Assembly (NCBI GenBank): GCA_964579845.1
Contig: CAZOHC010000006.1
Location: 1-44,688, forward strand
Length of the DNA: 44,688 nt
Direction: 5' to 3'
Source of the DNA: CAZOHC01 sp964579845
GTDB taxonomy: Bacteria; Patescibacteriota; Microgenomatia; Levybacterales; UBA12049
How positions within the stretch are numbered: the first letter of the stretch is position 1; every line of letters begins with the position of its first letter. The position numbers were made by a program, and so were the translations under genes. The notes under the pieces were generated by a model that saw only the letters and a list, made by a program, of their open reading frames with translations, was not told the origin of the DNA and ran no database searches. Positions 43,282 to 44,688 of the stretch are shown here, in pieces.

Positions 43282-43405
43282 AATCGGAACTGATGAGTCC
43301 ATGCTCATTCCTGTCATTCTGAAGCCAATGGCTGAAGAATCTCTCTAAAAGAGATCCTTCATTACACTCAGGATGACTAGTGAGGAGCTGAGGACGAAAA
43401 CAAAA
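43265..43405 (+). ncRNA. Type III hammerhead ribozyme 4 with REP in stem-loop II
   Basis: Stem III TGTT/AACA, with further pairs beyond one C-A mismatch. Cleavage after UUC (C43272). Stem I is TTCCGAT-GAA-ATCGGAA. The core CTGATGA is at 43290-43296. Stem II is GTCC/GGAC with inner GCTC/GAGC. GAAA is at 43396-43399. REP palindrome (43313-43377) in stem-loop II. Stem I differs entirely from the others but still pairs. Confidence 0.78.
43313..43377. repeat. REP-like palindrome inside hammerhead 4
   Basis: GTCATTCTGAAGCCAATGGC...CTCAGGATGAC, very close to the copies in hammerheads 2 and 3. Confidence 0.82.
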
Positions 43406-43408
43406 TCT

Positions 43409-43521
43409 GTCATTCTGATCCTGATAAAATCGGGAGAAGAATCTCTACATGAGATCCTTCCCTAATCAGGGTGATTTCATTGATATGTTCAATGGATAAA
43501 TCACACTCTGTTCAGGATGAC
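43409..43521. repeat. Composite REP-like palindrome after hammerhead 4
   Basis: GTCATTCTGATCC...TTCAGGATGAC with the inverted GTGATTTCATTG palindrome nested at 43471-43504. Only three bases separate it from the ribozyme end. Confidence 0.78.
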
Positions 43522-43524
43522 AAA

Positions 43525-43538
43525 GTTCTTTAAAATAG
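43525..43538 (+). promoter_or_regulatory. boxA-like element 7
   Basis: GTTCTTTAAAATAG, directly after the composite REP. The following stretch to 43728 includes GCCGGCAGGAGCG...CGCTCCTGTCGGC (about 43551-43690), which could close a large stem. No ORF of note. Confidence 0.4.
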
Positions 43539-43728
43539 AAAAGTATTCGGTGCCGGCAGGAGCGCACTGTACAACGGTAGACGAGAGATTAAATCGCACG
43601 AGGTATTTATTTTTTGGGCAGGAAAATAAATTTGATACTTTTGCCTTTTGATTTTTAACGTTTGCACTTGTTATGGTACGCTCCTGTCGGCATTCGAGCG
43701 CTGACACGAGCTTTCTTCGGAGGTATAG

Positions 43729-43869
43729 ATGCTGGAAGCATTGAAGCTTCTGGTCTTAGGACTCATCGCTTTCGGGATTTTGGCATTGCTGATCGTCTAT
43801 GTCATTGTCCCGATTCTCAGTCGTTGCATCGATTTCGATGACCCAGATGACTGGAGTGAGATCCGCTAG
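43729..43869 (+). CDS. Single-pass membrane protein (46 aa)
   Basis: CGGAGG six bases before ATG 43729. One long hydrophobic helix (about residues 5-32, L-L-V-L-G-L-I-A-F-G-I-L-A-L-L-I-V-Y-V-I-V) and an acidic tail D-F-D-D-P-D-D-W-S-E-I-R. The tail is similar to the end of the 108-residue protein (D-W-S-E). No family recognised. First gene of the fourth group, after hammerhead 4. Confidence 0.65.
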   Translation: MLEALKLLVLGLIAFGILALLIVYVIVPILSRCIDFDDPDDWSEIR

Positions 43870-43888
43870 TGAAAGGAGCGCAGCGGTC

Positions 43889-44041
43889 ATGCTTCGTCGG
43901 TTCTTCCACGAAATCGTGGAGACATTCGTGCGGGTTTACCTCGCAACCCATCCTGAGATCACGCTAGATCCGGAATGGGAAGACACTCGTCCTGCCGAAA
44001 CAGGCAGGAGAAAGGAACAGCTCCATGGCGGAAAAAGCTAA
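43889..44041 (+). CDS. Small basic protein (50 aa)
   Basis: AAAGGAG ten bases before ATG 43889. N-terminal amphipathic helix (M-L-R-R-F-F-H-E-I-V-E-T-F-V-R-V-Y-L-A) followed by a charged tail with W-E-D-T-R-P and R-R-K-E-Q. It resembles the 51-residue protein at 39.8 kb in layout (short amphipathic helix, aromatic/charged tail). Overlaps the next gene. No family recognised. Confidence 0.55.
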   Translation: MLRRFFHEIVETFVRVYLATHPEITLDPEWEDTRPAETGRRKEQLHGGKS

Positions 44042-44150
44042 GACGATTGTCGGACTCGTGGGAATCATCGTCATTCTGGCGGTTGTTGCCATGTTAACGT
44101 TTCTCGGTTGGTGCACGGAAGTGTCCATCGAGGACGCTCAGTCGCTGTAA
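44025..44150 (+). CDS. Single-pass membrane protein (41 aa)
   Basis: GAAAGGAAC six bases before ATG 44025. MAEKAKT then a hydrophobic helix (IVGLVGIIVILAVVAMLTFL) and a short acidic tail (C-T-E-V-S-I-E-D-A-Q-S-L). Overlaps the previous gene by 17 bases. No family recognised. Confidence 0.6.
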   Translation: MAEKAKTIVGLVGIIVILAVVAMLTFLGWCTEVSIEDAQSL

Positions 44151-44162
44151 GGAGTGAACCAT

Positions 44163-44435
44163 ATGCATCTTGTCCTTGACCAAGACATCGAGGCCATTGT
44201 GGCCGTCACCAATGAGGATCCTGAAATCAGGGCTCGTGTAGGTGAAACAGGCAGGCTCCTGGCCGGAGGGGAGCTCTATGAGGTTTCCTCCTACGACGAC
44301 TGGAGCATTTGTGCTCGTTATATCACACCCGGACGTGAACTTCGGTCTGGTCGGAATATTCCGATCAATACCATCGTGTACGTTTCTGCCGAAACCCTTG
44401 CTTCAGCTACTACAGCCTTCAGGTTCATAGAATGA
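44163..44435 (+). CDS. Small acidic protein (90 aa)
   Basis: TAAGGAG is eight bases before ATG 44163, favoured over an in-frame GTG at 44154 that overlaps the SD. Compact alpha/beta protein (I-V-A-V-T-N-E-D-P-E-I-R-A-R-V-G, D-W-S-I-C-A-R-Y) with no membrane segment. No family recognised. Its TGA overlaps the next ATG. Confidence 0.65.
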   Translation: MHLVLDQDIEAIVAVTNEDPEIRARVGETGRLLAGGELYEVSSYDDWSICARYITPGRELRSGRNIPINTIVYVSAETLASATTAFRFIE

Positions 44436-44521
44436 AAATTCTAATTGCAATCCTAGGCTGGAAAGGTGGAGCAGGCCATTTTATCTTCATTCTACTCTTC
44501 TTTCTAGTGTACGCACTGTAA
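44432..44521 (+). CDS. Very small membrane peptide (29 aa)
   Basis: ATG 44432 overlaps the previous TGA (ATGA), so it is probably translated by coupling rather than by its own SD. MKILIAILGWKGGAGHFIF then a hydrophobic end (ILLFFLVYAL). Last gene of the operon, 19 bases before the terminator. Confidence 0.5.
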   Translation: MKILIAILGWKGGAGHFIFILLFFLVYAL

Positions 44522-44539
44522 GACGAGTCAGAGTGAACC

Positions 44540-44569
44540 AAAGGGGGTACCCGTCGGGTACCCCCTTTT
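44540..44569 (+). terminator. Intrinsic terminator ending the ribozyme operon
   Basis: AAAGGGGGTACCC-GTC-GGGTACCCCCTTTT, a perfect stem with T run. Confidence 0.93.
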
Positions 44570-44655
44570 CTCATACAATTCAGCCTCGATTATTATAAAA
44601 CGAAATAATTAAGGTGCTTGCGCTCGCTACATGGCTCTGACCCATTAAAGCGAGC

Positions 44656-44684
44656 TTGACATATCCTATAATATTTGATATAAT
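44656..44684 (+). promoter_or_regulatory. Consensus promoter P5 at the window edge
   Basis: TTGACA, 17 bases, TATAAT: a perfect sigma70-type promoter. The spacer contains CCTATA as in P4. It should drive another unit of the same kind beyond the window. Confidence 0.9.
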
Positions 44685-44688
44685 ACAC

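Noticed and set aside
35668..44688. CRISPR array or toxin-antitoxin cluster
   Set aside because: Repeats are palindromic and irregularly spaced, without spacers or cas genes. None of the small proteins shows a known toxin or antitoxin motif.
1..44688. Genetic-code change (TAG or TGA recoded)
   Set aside because: TAG ends the 1545-residue gene and TGA ends several small genes where expected; only one internal TAG is found (5279).

Overview
The window looks like chromosome from a Patescibacteria (Candidate Phyla Radiation) bacterium, probably from the Microgenomates side. This is an inference from gene content: very large secreted fibre-like proteins with G-N-V-G-I-G-T-T repeats and an S74 chaperone domain, LytR_C, LysM/M23, a DUF916-like pair, an S-P-K-T-G sorting motif, a VirD4/TraC-like ATPase with a disordered tail, a zinc-ribbon protein, and Rho. 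No rRNA is present, so the lineage cannot be fixed from this sequence.

Region 1 (1-35.5 kb) is a cell-surface island. It carries a 1545-residue protein that joins two integrase-type SAM-like domains to a transmembrane segment and an S74 fibre. Next come an O-antigen-ligase-like TPR membrane protein split by an in-frame TAG, a catalytically stripped sulfatase-like protein, tRNA-Ala(GGC), a LytR_C protein and several secreted proteins. The cell-envelope set includes an 884-residue adhesin-like protein, a 1515-residue fibre, two small DY(S/A)DTLT proteins, tandem DUF916-like proteins and a LysM-M23 hydrolase. Rho, an S-P-K-T-G anchored DUF11 protein and the conjugation-type ATPase follow. Several of these genes have a -10 box only 7-9 bases before the ATG, which points to leaderless mRNAs. 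Others have a strong AAAGGAG ribosome site.

Region 2 (35.6-44.7 kb) is very different and is the most interesting part. Near-consensus sigma70-type promoters recur at 35668, 36735, 37444, 38846 and 44656. Much of the DNA is non-coding and highly structured. It holds two diverged copies of a hairpin RNA with compensatory changes, tiny Shine-Dalgarno-preceded ORFs (9 and 28 codons), about eight copies of a palindromic REP-like repeat, and a series of boxA-like GTTCTTTAACAAGG elements. From the promoter at 38846 to a perfect terminator at 44540-44569 runs an apparent operon of about 12 short orphan genes (21-162 codons, many with one membrane segment or a signal peptide, nearly all with strong ribosome sites).

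This operon contains four type III hammerhead ribozymes, near 39480, 40670, 41515 and 43265. One has a compact stem II. In the other three a copy of the REP palindrome sits inside stem-loop II, with the base of stem II and the catalytic core preserved. The working model is a long mRNA that reads through hairpins by boxA-type antitermination (Rho is encoded 5 kb away) and is cut into segments by self-cleavage between gene groups. The biological role of the tiny proteins is unknown.
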